Shown here one piece after another: positions 32,800 through 41,150 of a stretch of 64,000 nucleotides of DNA (positions are counted from its first letter, which is position 1; each line of letters begins with the position of its first letter). Both the position numbers and the translations under genes were made by a program. The notes beneath the pieces are model-generated. The model did not search any database and had not been told where the DNA came from. It saw only the letters and a program-made list of their open reading frames with translations. Origin of the DNA: Leifsonia sp. SCN 70-46 (GTDB taxonomy: Bacteria > Actinomycetota > Actinomycetes > Actinomycetales > Microbacteriaceae); assembly GCA_001725325.1 (NCBI GenBank), contig MEFY01000002.1:747559-811558 (forward strand). Direction: 5' to 3'.

Positions 32800-35763
32800 A
32801 TGGACATCCACGAATACCTCGGCGTGCTGCGCCGCGGCTGGGCACTCGTCGTGCTCGGGCTGCTCGTCGGCATCGCCGGCGGTGTTGCCGCCGCGGCGAT
32901 CCAGCCCCGCGTGTATTCGGCGACCTCCCGGGAGATCCTCACCAACAGCGAGGCGACGGGCGACCTCACCCAGTCCCTCCAGGCCTCCAACCTCGCCGAG
33001 GGCCGCATCGCGTCGTACGTGCTCGTCGCGACGAGCGGCCTCGTGCTCCAGCCCGTCATCGACCAGCTCAAGCTCGACATGACCGTGCAGGAGCTCGCGA
33101 GCCACGTGAACGTCGTGGCCCCGCCGAACACCCTCATCGTCGAGATCACGGCCAACGCGGCGACCCCGGAGCTCGCGAAGTCGATAGCCAACACCGTGTC
33201 GTCGGTGTTCAGCGACGTCATCGAGAACCAGATCGAGAACGCGGCGACGCCCGCCGTCGGCGCGACCGACCCCGACGCCGACACGACGGCCCCCGTCGCC
33301 ACGACGCCCGTGCGCATCGTCAACATCGAGCACGCGTCGCTGCCCACGGCACCCACGCTCTCCAACGCCCCCCTGCTCGTGGGCGTGGGCGCGATCCTCG
33401 GCCTCGCCCTGGGCCTCGTGGGCGCCTCGCTGCGCGAGACCCTCGACCGCCGCATCCGCGGTCGCAAGGATGTTGCCGCCGTCACCGAGCGGCCCGTGCT
33501 CGGCCAGATCCGTCCCGACCGCGGCGTGAAGGCCAGCCCCATCGTCATGCACACGAGCTCGCAGAGCGCTATCGCGGAGTCGTTCCGCAGCCTGCGAGCG
33601 AACGTCGAGCACGTGCGCTCGCGCGACGGGGTCGGCACCTTCGTCGTCACGGCCATGGCTCCCCGGCAGGGCGCATCCGTCGTCGCCGCCAACCTCGCGC
33701 TCGCCATCGCCGACACCGCGACGTCGGTCGTCGTCGTGGACGCCAACCTGCAGGCGCCCAACCAGGCCGGGATCTTCGACATCGACGCCGGCCCCGGTCT
33801 GACCGACCTGCTCACGACCAAGATCACGCTCGACGAGGTCATCGCGTCGGGCCCCGGCGACAACATCTGGATCGTGCCGATCGGCTCGCGCCGCGCGCGC
33901 TCCGCCGACCTGCTCGCGACGCCGCGCATGCGCAAGCTCATCGCCGAGCTGCAGTCGCGCTTCGACGTCGTCATCATCGACACCCCGTCGATCGGCACGG
34001 CGACGGATGCCACGGTGCTCGGCGCCCACGGCGCCTCGACGATCCTCGTGGTCGCGGAGGGCACGGCGACCCGTCCCGCCCTCGGCGAGGCGCTCACCGC
34101 CCTCGCGGCAGGCGGCAGCGTGCCCGCCGGCATCGTGCTCAACCAGATCCCGCGCAGCACGCGCGCCGCCCGCCCCGAGGCCCCGGCCCCCGCGCGTACG
34201 TCGCGCCGCGTCTCCGGCACGGCGAACACCGCGCCGCGCGCCGCGGCGCCCGTCGCCGTCGCGCCCGCGGTGGAGCGGGTCGAGCCTGTGGAGCGGGTCG
34301 AGGCCGTCGAGATCTCCCCCGCGGCACCCGCCCCCGCCGCCCCTGCCGCAGCACTCCCCGAACCCGAAGCCCCCGTCACCCCCGAGGTAGCACCCGTGAC
34401 CGCTCTTCCGTCCGCGCCCGTCCCGCCGATCCAGATCGCGCCGCCGGTCGTCGAGTCGACGTCGGGCCGCGCCGCCGCCCGGGCCGCACGGGTCGCCGCG
34501 AAGGCCGCCGCCCGCGCCGCGGCAGCCCGGCCCGCGCAGCCCGTGTCGCGCTTCGCGCCCAAGCCGCCGGCCGCGCCCGACGCCCTCGAGGCCGCTGCCG
34601 CCGCCGAGCGCCGCTCGTGGCCCTCCCCGATCATCGACTCGGTGCCCGTGCTCGAGCCCGTCGACGAGAACTCCAACCCCGTGATCGACGTGCCGCGTGG
34701 TGACACGGGCGAGCGCGTCTCCCTCCTCACCCCCCAGGCCGGCGACCTCACCCCCGAGCAGATCGCCGACGTCGTCGAGAACCAGTTCAAGGATGATGTC
34801 GTGTACGAGATCCCCGTCGAGGCGTTCGGAAGCTTCCACCTGATCGACGCGGACGCGTTCGCCGCCATCGACAACGAGCCGACGATCCTCCCGCCGTTCC
34901 GGAACACCGAGCCCGAGGTCGCGCCCGGCACCCTCGTCGTCGAGCCCGTCGACCCGCCCGCGTCGTTCACGGTGCAGCAGCCGGCCCAGCCCGAGCACCT
35001 CACCGAGGAGAACGCCGCGTTCGTCATCGACCTGCTCGCGGACGAGCCCGTGTACGACGTGCCGCGCTTCGAGGACTGGGGCGCCGGGATGCCCGTCGAG
35101 CCCGCACCCTTCACGTTCGAGGACGACTCGGACGAGCACGGCGTGACCGAGCCCGAGTTCGACGCCTCCGTCTACGAGCTGTCGGACCGCACGCCCGCCG
35201 CCGCCCCCGCGGCTGAGGCCCCGGTCTACGAGGTGCCCGTGTACGAGGTGCCCGTGTACGACGCTCCCGTGTACGAGGCGCCGGTCGTCGAGGCACCCGT
35301 CTACGAGGTCCCCGTCGTCGACGCCGAGCCGGCGGCCGAGCCCGCGCCGGTCGTCGAGGCGCCCGCGGCGGAGCACACCGACCCGCGCTCGTTCATCGCC
35401 CCGGCGGCGTGGCCCGCCCCGCGCCTCGTCGCCGAGTGGCCGGCGGCGCCCGAGTTCCGCGTCGAGGCGGAGCCCGCCGCCGAGCCGGCAGCCGAGCCCG
35501 TCGCCGAGCAGACGCAGGATGCGCCCATCCTGGCCCGTGTCACCGAGCTGCCGACGCGCGAGCGCCTCGCCCGCGACAGCTACGTGCTCAAGTCCCGCGA
35601 GCTGGAGCGCGCGGCGCTCGAGCGCCTGCGCTACGAGCAGGAGCGCCTCGAGGCCCGCATCCGCGAGCAGCTCGAGGCCGACCGCCGCCAGCTCGCCGGC
35701 AAGCTCGACGAGCTCCTCGAGGAGACGGTCCTCATGCCCCGCAAGCTCGACAACGGCGCCTAA
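32800..35763 (+). CDS. Wzz/BY-kinase-like chain-length protein with degenerate P-loop and repeat tail
   Basis: 987 residues. The Wzz part (about 1-210) has helices near 14-34 and 189-208 around an extracytoplasmic domain. The cytoplasmic BY-kinase fold (about 240-450) keeps VVVVDANLQAP (Walker A') and DVVIIDTPSIG (Walker B), but the P-loop reads APRQGASVV with Ala292 where GKS/T needs Lys. The tail of about 500 residues is rich in Pro, Ala, Glu and Val, with 15-base repeats giving VYEVP units (809-838) and related YEIP/YDVP elsewhere, and ends in a charged coiled coil (about 925-975). It probably sets glycan chain length. Kinase activity is doubtful. It is monocistronic. Confidence 0.82.
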   Translation: MDIHEYLGVLRRGWALVVLGLLVGIAGGVAAAAIQPRVYSATSREILTNSEATGDLTQSLQASNLAEGRIASYVLVATSGLVLQPVIDQLKLDMTVQELASHVNVVAPPNTLIVEITANAATPELAKSIANTVSSVFSDVIENQIENAATPAVGATDPDADTTAPVATTPVRIVNIEHASLPTAPTLSNAPLLVGVGAILGLALGLVGASLRETLDRRIRGRKDVAAVTERPVLGQIRPDRGVKASPIVMHTSSQSAIAESFRSLRANVEHVRSRDGVGTFVVTAMAPRQGASVVAANLALAIADTATSVVVVDANLQAPNQAGIFDIDAGPGLTDLLTTKITLDEVIASGPGDNIWIVPIGSRRARSADLLATPRMRKLIAELQSRFDVVIIDTPSIGTATDATVLGAHGASTILVVAEGTATRPALGEALTALAAGGSVPAGIVLNQIPRSTRAARPEAPAPARTSRRVSGTANTAPRAAAPVAVAPAVERVEPVERVEAVEISPAAPAPAAPAAALPEPEAPVTPEVAPVTALPSAPVPPIQIAPPVVESTSGRAAARAARVAAKAAARAAAARPAQPVSRFAPKPPAAPDALEAAAAAERRSWPSPIIDSVPVLEPVDENSNPVIDVPRGDTGERVSLLTPQAGDLTPEQIADVVENQFKDDVVYEIPVEAFGSFHLIDADAFAAIDNEPTILPPFRNTEPEVAPGTLVVEPVDPPASFTVQQPAQPEHLTEENAAFVIDLLADEPVYDVPRFEDWGAGMPVEPAPFTFEDDSDEHGVTEPEFDASVYELSDRTPAAAPAAEAPVYEVPVYEVPVYDAPVYEAPVVEAPVYEVPVVDAEPAAEPAPVVEAPAAEHTDPRSFIAPAAWPAPRLVAEWPAAPEFRVEAEPAAEPAAEPVAEQTQDAPILARVTELPTRERLARDSYVLKSRELERAALERLRYEQERLEARIREQLEADRRQLAGKLDELLEETVLMPRKLDNGA
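35224..35313 (+). repeat. Six 15-bp coding repeats (VYEVP units)
   Basis: Six 15-base units of the type GTGTACGAGGTGCCC follow each other in frame, with a few changes (one has GTC for the Tyr codon). They encode V-Y/V-D/E-x-P blocks, putting tyrosines five residues apart. BY-kinases end in tyrosine clusters that are phosphorylated, so these may be phosphorylation sites. Confidence 0.75.
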
Positions 35764-35770
35764 TCCCGCT

Positions 35771-35834
35771 CGTGTCTCGCACTTGCGCAGGAGTAGCTCA
35801 CATCTGCGCTACTTCTGCACAAGTGCGAGACACG
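35771..35834. repeat. Long palindromic intergenic element, copy A
   Basis: The 15-bp arms CGTGTCTCGCACTTG (35771-35785) and CAAGTGCGAGACACG (35820-35834) are perfect; inside, GCAG/CTGC and GTAGC/GCTAC pair as well, so nearly the whole 64 bp can fold. It lies between two convergent genes. Related elements occur at 42.38 and 61.44 kb. It may serve as a two-way terminator. Confidence 0.75.
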
Positions 35835-35847
35835 TGGGGGAGGGGAC

Positions 35848-38379
35848 TCAGGCCGAGCGCGAGTCCTGGTCGAGCAGCCCCAGCTCGGCCGCGACGAGCA
35901 GCGCCTCGGTGCGGGTGCTCACGTTGAGCTTGCGGTAGATGCTGCGCAGCTGCGCCTTGACCGTGTTGCTCGCGACGAACAGCTTCTTCGCGACCTGCTC
36001 GACCGTGGCACCCGGGTCGAGGGCGCGCAGCACGACGAGCTCGCGCTCGCTCAGCGCTCCGGCGACTGCCTGGTACGGCGCGAGGTAGCTCGTCCCCGTG
36101 AGCGCGTGCTCGGCGACGAAGCGCTCGGCGTCCGGGTGCAGCAGGGCGAACTGGGCGAGGGTCTCGTGCGGCAGCAGCCGGAACGACGCGACCATCCCGG
36201 TCTTCTCGGCCTGCTTGATGGCGCGCAGGAGGGAGGCCGTGGCGTCCGCGGTGCGGCCGAGGGCGAGCTCGGTGGCCGCGCGCAGCACGGCGAGGTCGAG
36301 CTGGCCGTAGCGCTCGGTGCGTCCGCGGGCCTGGCCCTCGAGGATGAAGAGCAGCGCATGCTTGGGGTTGGCGCCGAGCAGGGCGAGCCGGGCGCGGCAC
36401 ACGGCGATCCACGTGCTGCGGGCCGGTGACTTCTCCAGGGCCGACTCTGCGCGGGAGAGCTGTCCGAGCACGATGGCGAGGTCTGCCGCGTCGCTCGTGA
36501 GCAGCACCTGCGCGGTGGATCCCTCGACGAGGCGGTCGCCGTGCTCGGCCCAGGTGCGGTCGAGGTCGGCGTCGGTCTCGACGGGGTCGCCCCAGTGGAT
36601 GCCGTACCGGTTGCCCGCGTGCGCCGCGAACGCCCAGAACTCGTCGATGTCGCGCACGTCGGCGAGCATGGCGAGCCAGTGCCGCGCGTCGTCGGAGTCG
36701 AGGCGCCCGATGGCGACGAGCGCGTGGGCGACGAGGCCCGCGGTCGTGGGCTCGCGCTCGTCGAGGGTGGCGAGCCAGTTCGCGGCGTGCTCGGCCTCGC
36801 CCTCGAGCGCGCGCACGAGGGCTATCGCCTCGGCCGCGCGGTCGGCGGCGGCGGTAGCGGGCTCCGCGGTGCCCTGGGTGAGGCCGTAGCTCGTCGTGAA
36901 GCTCTCGCGCGCGCCGACGAGGTCGAGGGCGAGCAGGCGCGTGAGGCCCGCCTGGTAGTGCGCCTCGGTGAGGGTCGTGGCGGGGCGCGCGGCGAGGTCG
37001 TCGTCGCTCGCGAGGAGGTCGTCGATGGCCTGTGCGGCCTCGAGGGCGAGCGCCTGGTCGCCCTTGAGGCGGAAGACGATCGTCTTGATGATGTTGACGT
37101 GCAGCTGGTCCCACGGCGACATGCTCTTGGGCAGCCGCGCGAACGTGCCGGCCGCGCGGCGGGCCATGGAGACCCACGCCTGGGCGAGGCCCTCGCGGGG
37201 CTGCCAGCCGAGCTCGAGCGAGAGCGTGAAGCGCGGGTTCTCGTCGCGCACCTTGCGGGGCATGGCGAGGATGGCCCCGTGCAGCTTGAGCGGCTGCTCC
37301 GCGATCATGCGGAACATGATGCCGTCGAGCACCTCCACCACGGCCGTCCAGTCCTCGGCCGCGGCGAAGTGGTCGATGGCCTCGAACGGCTCGTCCGCGT
37401 CGAAGAAGTAGCGGCCGACGGCGGAGCTGAGCTCACGCGCGAGAGCGGGCCTGCGCACCTTGAGCTCGGCGAGCAGCAGGCGGCGCAGCACGGGGTCCAT
37501 GCGGTAGCGGGCCCCGGATGCGCCGTGCTCGCGCTGCACGAGCCGGGCCTGGGCGACGCGGTCGAGCTGGAGCGACGTGTCGGGTGCGACGAGCGCGAGC
37601 GTGCGCGAGGTGAGCAGGGCCGGGACGGCGAGGCGCAGCGCCCCGTCGATCGCGCTCTCCTTGGCGCCGTGCAGGCGCACCTCGAGCTGGTGCTCGCTCT
37701 CCTCGAGGAGGTAGGCCACGGGGTCGTCCTGGTCCTCGATGTCGTCGACGCTGAGCGAGGCGATCACCGAGGGGAGCAGGTCGGGGAGGCTGAGCGGCGA
37801 GTGCGCGAGGGCCGTGGCCTGCTCGACGGTGAGGGCGAGGCCGAAGATCGCGGCGCAGCGGCGGACGCCGCCGGGGTCGAGCACGAGCTCGGACGGGGCG
37901 ACGACGACGGCTCCGTGGTCGGCGCGGCCGAGGCCCTCGAACATGCGGCGGCCCACGCAGAGCGCGGCGAGCGAGAGCTTCGGGGCATCCTCGAGCAGCG
38001 CGAGGATCTCGCCGTCGAACTGCGAGCTGAGCGCCGGCCCGAGCTGCACGACCACGAGGAGCGGGTAGGTGGCGCCCGCCACGGCCTTGCGCACGGCGGC
38101 GCGGGCATCTCCGGAGAGGGCTTTGCCGGTGGCCTCGGCGAGCGCGGAGCGGAGGGCCTCCCAGGCCTCGTCGTCCCCCGATTCCTCGGGGATGTCCGCC
38201 CACACGACGTCGCGCGGCGTGGGGTCGACGGAGAGCACGGAGGCGAGCAGCGCGCGGCTCGGCACGAGCGGCAGGTCGGGCACGACGGTGACGCGCGTGT
38301 CGGCCGCGGGCGCTGCAAGGGCGGTGGGCGCGAGCAGCGCCGACGTCGCGGGGACGCCAAAACGGTGTGGATGCTGCAT
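35848..38379 (-). CDS. Large MalT-like LuxR-family regulator
   Basis: 843 residues. The C-terminal LuxR HTH lies at about 783-840 (LSERELVVLRALDPGATVEQVAKKLFVASNTVKAQLRSIYRKLNVSTR in order). The middle (about 330-770) is a run of TPR-like helices, as in MalT. The N-terminal 300 residues should be the signalling domain, but no P-loop is visible. The start has GAGGAG seven bases upstream. MalT binds tandem direct repeats as an ATP- and ligand-dependent activator. Here tandem direct repeats sit before three glycan promoters and before this gene, so I infer that it is the activator of the polysaccharide locus. Confidence 0.83.
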   Translation of the reverse strand: MQHPHRFGVPATSALLAPTALAAPAADTRVTVVPDLPLVPSRALLASVLSVDPTPRDVVWADIPEESGDDEAWEALRSALAEATGKALSGDARAAVRKAVAGATYPLLVVVQLGPALSSQFDGEILALLEDAPKLSLAALCVGRRMFEGLGRADHGAVVVAPSELVLDPGGVRRCAAIFGLALTVEQATALAHSPLSLPDLLPSVIASLSVDDIEDQDDPVAYLLEESEHQLEVRLHGAKESAIDGALRLAVPALLTSRTLALVAPDTSLQLDRVAQARLVQREHGASGARYRMDPVLRRLLLAELKVRRPALARELSSAVGRYFFDADEPFEAIDHFAAAEDWTAVVEVLDGIMFRMIAEQPLKLHGAILAMPRKVRDENPRFTLSLELGWQPREGLAQAWVSMARRAAGTFARLPKSMSPWDQLHVNIIKTIVFRLKGDQALALEAAQAIDDLLASDDDLAARPATTLTEAHYQAGLTRLLALDLVGARESFTTSYGLTQGTAEPATAAADRAAEAIALVRALEGEAEHAANWLATLDEREPTTAGLVAHALVAIGRLDSDDARHWLAMLADVRDIDEFWAFAAHAGNRYGIHWGDPVETDADLDRTWAEHGDRLVEGSTAQVLLTSDAADLAIVLGQLSRAESALEKSPARSTWIAVCRARLALLGANPKHALLFILEGQARGRTERYGQLDLAVLRAATELALGRTADATASLLRAIKQAEKTGMVASFRLLPHETLAQFALLHPDAERFVAEHALTGTSYLAPYQAVAGALSERELVVLRALDPGATVEQVAKKLFVASNTVKAQLRSIYRKLNVSTRTEALLVAAELGLLDQDSRSA

Positions 38380-38441
38380 CCGGACTCCTCGGGGTCACGG
38401 CATACCCCCGGCCACTGAAGGCACCGCGGTACTCGGGTTTG

Positions 38442-38498
38442 CGGGTTAAGACATGCCGCTTCGGGACGGCATAGTTCATTAACCCGTGCTTTCACCCG
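38442..38498. promoter_or_regulatory. Tandem TTAACCCG element, copy 4, and reverse single box
   Basis: TTAACCCG at 38479-38486 and TTCACCCG at 38491-38498 on the plus strand, 12 bp apart; a single TTAACCCG faces the opposite way at 38442-38449. Between them ATGCCG/CGGCAT (38453-38472) form an inverted repeat. Downstream on the plus strand the layout still resembles a glycan promoter (CCCCCTATTGGGG, then TACCCC at 38552) but no plus-strand gene follows. It may control the regulator on the minus strand. Confidence 0.6.
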
Positions 38499-38559
38499 AG
38501 GCCGGAACCCCCTATTGGGGTGTCTTGGGCATCCCGTTCGGGGGCCGTCTGTACCCCGG

Positions 38560-39228
38560 TCACCCCGCCGACGCGACCGCGGCGAACCACACCGCGGCCA
38601 CCCAGTAGCCGAGGTAGCCCGACACTCCCGTGACGGCGAGGGCGAGCAGCCAGTCCAGGACCGTGGGCCGGCGGGCGCCGTCCGGGTTGGGCGTGAGCCT
38701 CGACGTCATCGACCGGCGGGCGCGCTCGCCCTCGTAGAACTGGGTGCCCATGAGCGACCGCTGGCCGAGGATGACCCGCTGCACGCTCGCGCGCACCTCG
38801 AGCACGAGCGGCACGAGCCCCATGATCTCGAACACCCCGCCGATGATGAGCCCCACGGGGTCGCCCGTCGCGAAGAACGCGAGCAGGAACATCGCGCCCA
38901 GCCCGCAGAACAGGATGGGCCAGGCCCACGTCGCGATGGGCGTGCCGAACCCGCCCGAGAGGAACAGCCCGAGCCCCACGGCCGCGAGGCCCATGAAGAT
39001 GCTCAAGGGCGCGAAGAGGGCGACGGAGTCGGGGCACTCGACGGCGATCTCGTACGGGCCGCCGCTCGCGCACGAGCCGCCGACGGCCATGAGGCCGAAG
39101 ACCGCCTGCAGGAGGAGCGTGAACGAGAGGGTGAAGCCGAACCACGAGATCGCGGATCCGAGGAGGCGCACGAGGGACGAGTCGCGCCACGTGGTGCGGG
39201 GCGGCGCCGGGTAGTAGGAGGAGGTCAT
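38560..39228 (-). CDS. Membrane protein of unknown function
   Basis: 222 residues with about five hydrophobic segments (about 25-50, 70-95, 100-125, 130-150 and 195-218). A Cys pair lies in the first outside loop (SCASGGPYEIAVECPDS), which may form a disulphide. Between the fourth and fifth helix is a polar stretch of about 45 residues with several Arg. I do not recognise a family. The ATG at 39228 was chosen because a TACAGT box lies six bases upstream. It is downstream of nothing on its strand and probably monocistronic. The stop is beside the copy 4 element. Confidence 0.72.
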   Translation of the reverse strand: MTSSYYPAPPRTTWRDSSLVRLLGSAISWFGFTLSFTLLLQAVFGLMAVGGSCASGGPYEIAVECPDSVALFAPLSIFMGLAAVGLGLFLSGGFGTPIATWAWPILFCGLGAMFLLAFFATGDPVGLIIGGVFEIMGLVPLVLEVRASVQRVILGQRSLMGTQFYEGERARRSMTSRLTPNPDGARRPTVLDWLLALAVTGVSGYLGYWVAAVWFAAVASAG

Positions 39229-39234
39229 GCAGGA

Positions 39235-39240
39235 ACTGTA
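39235..39240 (-). promoter_or_regulatory. -10 box for leaderless membrane protein gene
   Basis: TACAGT on the minus strand, spacer TCCTGC, then the ATG at 39228. Confidence 0.6.
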
Positions 39241-39296
39241 GGCGCGCGCGACTGCCGCGCACGAGGGCTTCGGCGCGCTTTGAGTACCGTGCCCGC

Positions 39297-39302
39297 GATA
39301 AT
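39297..39302 (+). promoter_or_regulatory. -10 box for leaderless acetyltransferase gene
   Basis: GATAAT, spacer TGAGCA, then the ATG at 39309. The hexamer is the closest to TATAAT in the window apart from those before tetR and purA. Confidence 0.55.
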
Positions 39303-39308
39303 TGAGCA

Positions 39309-39905
39309 ATGGCAGCCACGCGACCCGTCCCGCGCGAGATCGAGGGCCGGTTCATCCGCCTCGCCCCCCTCGAGGAGCAGCACCTCCCCGCCCTGTTCCG
39401 CGCGATCGGCACGCCCGCGGTGTTCGCGGCCGGCTACGGCGGCGGACCTGCGGGCTACCGGTCGACGGAGGCCGGGTTCATCGAGTTCGCGCACGGCTAC
39501 TACGCGTGGCTCACGGGCAACGTCTACGGGGTCTGGCGCGACGACGAGCTCATCGGCACGAGCACGCTGGGCGACTTCGACGAGAAGAACGAGCACACCC
39601 ACATCGGCTGGACGGCCTACGCGCCCTCGACGTGGGGCACGGCCGTCAACCCCGAGGCCAAGCTCCTCCTGCTGAGCGAGGCGTTCGACCACGGCTTCAA
39701 CCGCGTGAAGCTGCAGGCGGACGCCCTCAACGACCGCTCCCGCGCGGCGATCCAGAAGCTCGGGGCGCAGTTCGAGGGGGTGCTGCGCCGCACGAACCCG
39801 CGCGCGGACGGCACCTGGCGCGACACCGCCGTGTACTCGATCCTCGTCGACGAGTGGCCGGGCGTGCGCGCGGGGCTCGAGGAGCGGCTCGCGCGCTTCG
39901 CCTGA
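39309..39905 (+). CDS. GNAT N-acetyltransferase, RimJ/RimL-like
   Basis: 198 residues. The layout is that of RimJ/RimL proteins: an N-terminal IEGRFIRLAPLEEQHLPALFRAI, then GVWRDDELIGTSTLGDFDEKNEHTHIGWTAY, ending in KLLLLSEAFDHGFNRVKLQADALNDRSRAAIQKLGAQFEGVLR, which is the usual NxxSxxxxxKLGF-type end of the fold. It would move acetyl from acetyl-CoA to an amine of a protein or small molecule. The substrate is unknown. It is monocistronic and convergent with the MFS gene. Confidence 0.86.
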   Translation: MAATRPVPREIEGRFIRLAPLEEQHLPALFRAIGTPAVFAAGYGGGPAGYRSTEAGFIEFAHGYYAWLTGNVYGVWRDDELIGTSTLGDFDEKNEHTHIGWTAYAPSTWGTAVNPEAKLLLLSEAFDHGFNRVKLQADALNDRSRAAIQKLGAQFEGVLRRTNPRADGTWRDTAVYSILVDEWPGVRAGLEERLARFA

Positions 39906-39923
39906 CGACGCGCCCGCTCCCGG

Positions 39924-41123
39924 TCACGCGCCCTCGCGAGCGGCGTCCGGCTCGAGGCGGCGCAACGCGGGGGTCGTGAGCGCGAAGGCGACGCACAGCG
40001 CCCACGCGACGGCGCTCGCCGCGGCGCCCCACTGCACGTCGACGTGCTGCACGAGGAACCCCACGAGCAGCGCGCCGAGCGGGAACGCCGCGAGGTAGCC
40101 CGCGTTCTGCAGGCCGAGCACGCGGCCGCGCGCCGACTCGGGCACGCGCTCGGCGATGAGCACGGGGATGAGCGGGTTGATGAGCCCGTAGCCGACCCCC
40201 ACGAGCAGCGCGCTCACGAGGATGACCGGCGCGACGGGTGCGACGGCGAACCCGCACAGCCCCGCGAGGGAGCCGAGGAGCGCGGCCACGAGGGTCGCCC
40301 GCCGCGGCACGCGCAGCACCCCGTACGCGAGGGACCCGCCGATGAGCCCCACCGCGAACACGCTCAGGGTGAGGCCGAGGAGCGCCGGCTGGTCGAGCCG
40401 CTGGAACACGACGGGCAGCACGACGGCCTGCAGCGGGCTTATCGCGAACACCGATCCGACCGCGAGCAGCGTCGTCGCGAGGGCGACCGAGTTGGTCCTG
40501 ATGATGGCGAAGCCCGCGCGGATGCCCGTGCGCGCGTCGGGGTCGGCGGGGGCCCGGCCGAGCGCGCGCGGGAGCGCGATCGTCAGCGCGGCGGCGAGCA
40601 CGGAGCATCCCGCCGTCAGCAGCAGGACCGTCGCCGGGGGCAGCACCGCGAGGGCGAGGCCCGCGAGGGCCGGGCCCACGAGGAACGACGCCCCGAAGAG
40701 CGCCTGGCGGATGCCCGACGCGCGGTCCACGGTCATGCCCGCGAGCCGGGCGACCTCGGGCAGCATCGCCTGGCGTGCCGTCAGGCCCGGCACGTCGAAG
40801 AGCGCGCCGAGCACACCCAGGGCGATGAACCAGCCGAGCGAGAGGCCGAGCGTGGAGTCGACGACGAACAGGAGCGTGACCGAGAGGGCGCTGCCGACGT
40901 CCGCGACGATCGTCATGGTGCGGCGGCCCACGCGGTCGACGAGCGACCCGCCGAGCACGGCGGCGAGGAACGCCGGGGCGGCGGTGGCCGCGGCGACGAT
41001 GCCGGCGGCCGAGGCATCCCCCGTGCGCAGCAGCACGAGCCAGGGCAGCGTGAGGCCGATCGCGGTGTTGCCGAGCAGCGACGTGAAGTCGGCGGCGAAG
41101 TACAGGATGACCGCGCGACTCAT
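39924..41123 (-). CDS. MFS transporter (DHA3-like)
   Basis: 399 residues, twelve hydrophobic helices. The first half has SLLGNTAIGLTLPWLVL and the motif A-like loop GSLVDRVGRRTMTIVADVGSA (about 52-72), as in macrolide-efflux MefA/DHA3 proteins. The second half begins after a central loop near 190-215. It probably exports drugs or metabolites. The ATG follows CAGGCT by six bases. It diverges from chorismate mutase with only 27 bases between the starts. Confidence 0.87.
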   Translation of the reverse strand: MSRAVILYFAADFTSLLGNTAIGLTLPWLVLLRTGDASAAGIVAAATAAPAFLAAVLGGSLVDRVGRRTMTIVADVGSALSVTLLFVVDSTLGLSLGWFIALGVLGALFDVPGLTARQAMLPEVARLAGMTVDRASGIRQALFGASFLVGPALAGLALAVLPPATVLLLTAGCSVLAAALTIALPRALGRAPADPDARTGIRAGFAIIRTNSVALATTLLAVGSVFAISPLQAVVLPVVFQRLDQPALLGLTLSVFAVGLIGGSLAYGVLRVPRRATLVAALLGSLAGLCGFAVAPVAPVILVSALLVGVGYGLINPLIPVLIAERVPESARGRVLGLQNAGYLAAFPLGALLVGFLVQHVDVQWGAAASAVAWALCVAFALTTPALRRLEPDAAREGA

Positions 41124-41129
41124 CCGCCC

Positions 41130-41135
41130 AGCCTG
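41130..41135 (-). promoter_or_regulatory. -10 box for leaderless MFS gene
   Basis: CAGGCT on the minus strand, spacer GGGCGG, then the ATG at 41123. Confidence 0.5.
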
Positions 41136-41138
41136 CCG

Positions 41139-41144
41139 TAGATT
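41139..41144 (+). promoter_or_regulatory. -10 box for leaderless chorismate mutase gene
   Basis: TAGATT, spacer TGGCGT, then the ATG at 41151. It lies three bases from the -10 of the divergent MFS gene. Confidence 0.6.
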
Positions 41145-41150
41145 TGGCGT

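Noticed and set aside
31252-35376. Very long minus-strand reading frame opposite the flippase and chain-length genes
   Set aside because: In DNA of this GC content, antisense frames stay open by chance; the translation is a low-complexity mix of Arg, Gly, Asp and Glu, and the plus-strand genes have clear families.
36541-38418. Plus-strand reading frame of about 620 codons opposite the LuxR-type regulator
   Set aside because: Shadow of the regulator gene; no motifs, no ribosome site, composition typical of antisense frames.
18866-38559. Polysaccharide locus as a recently transferred island
   Set aside because: GC content and codon use look like the neighbours, and there is no integrase, tRNA gene or direct repeat at the edges.
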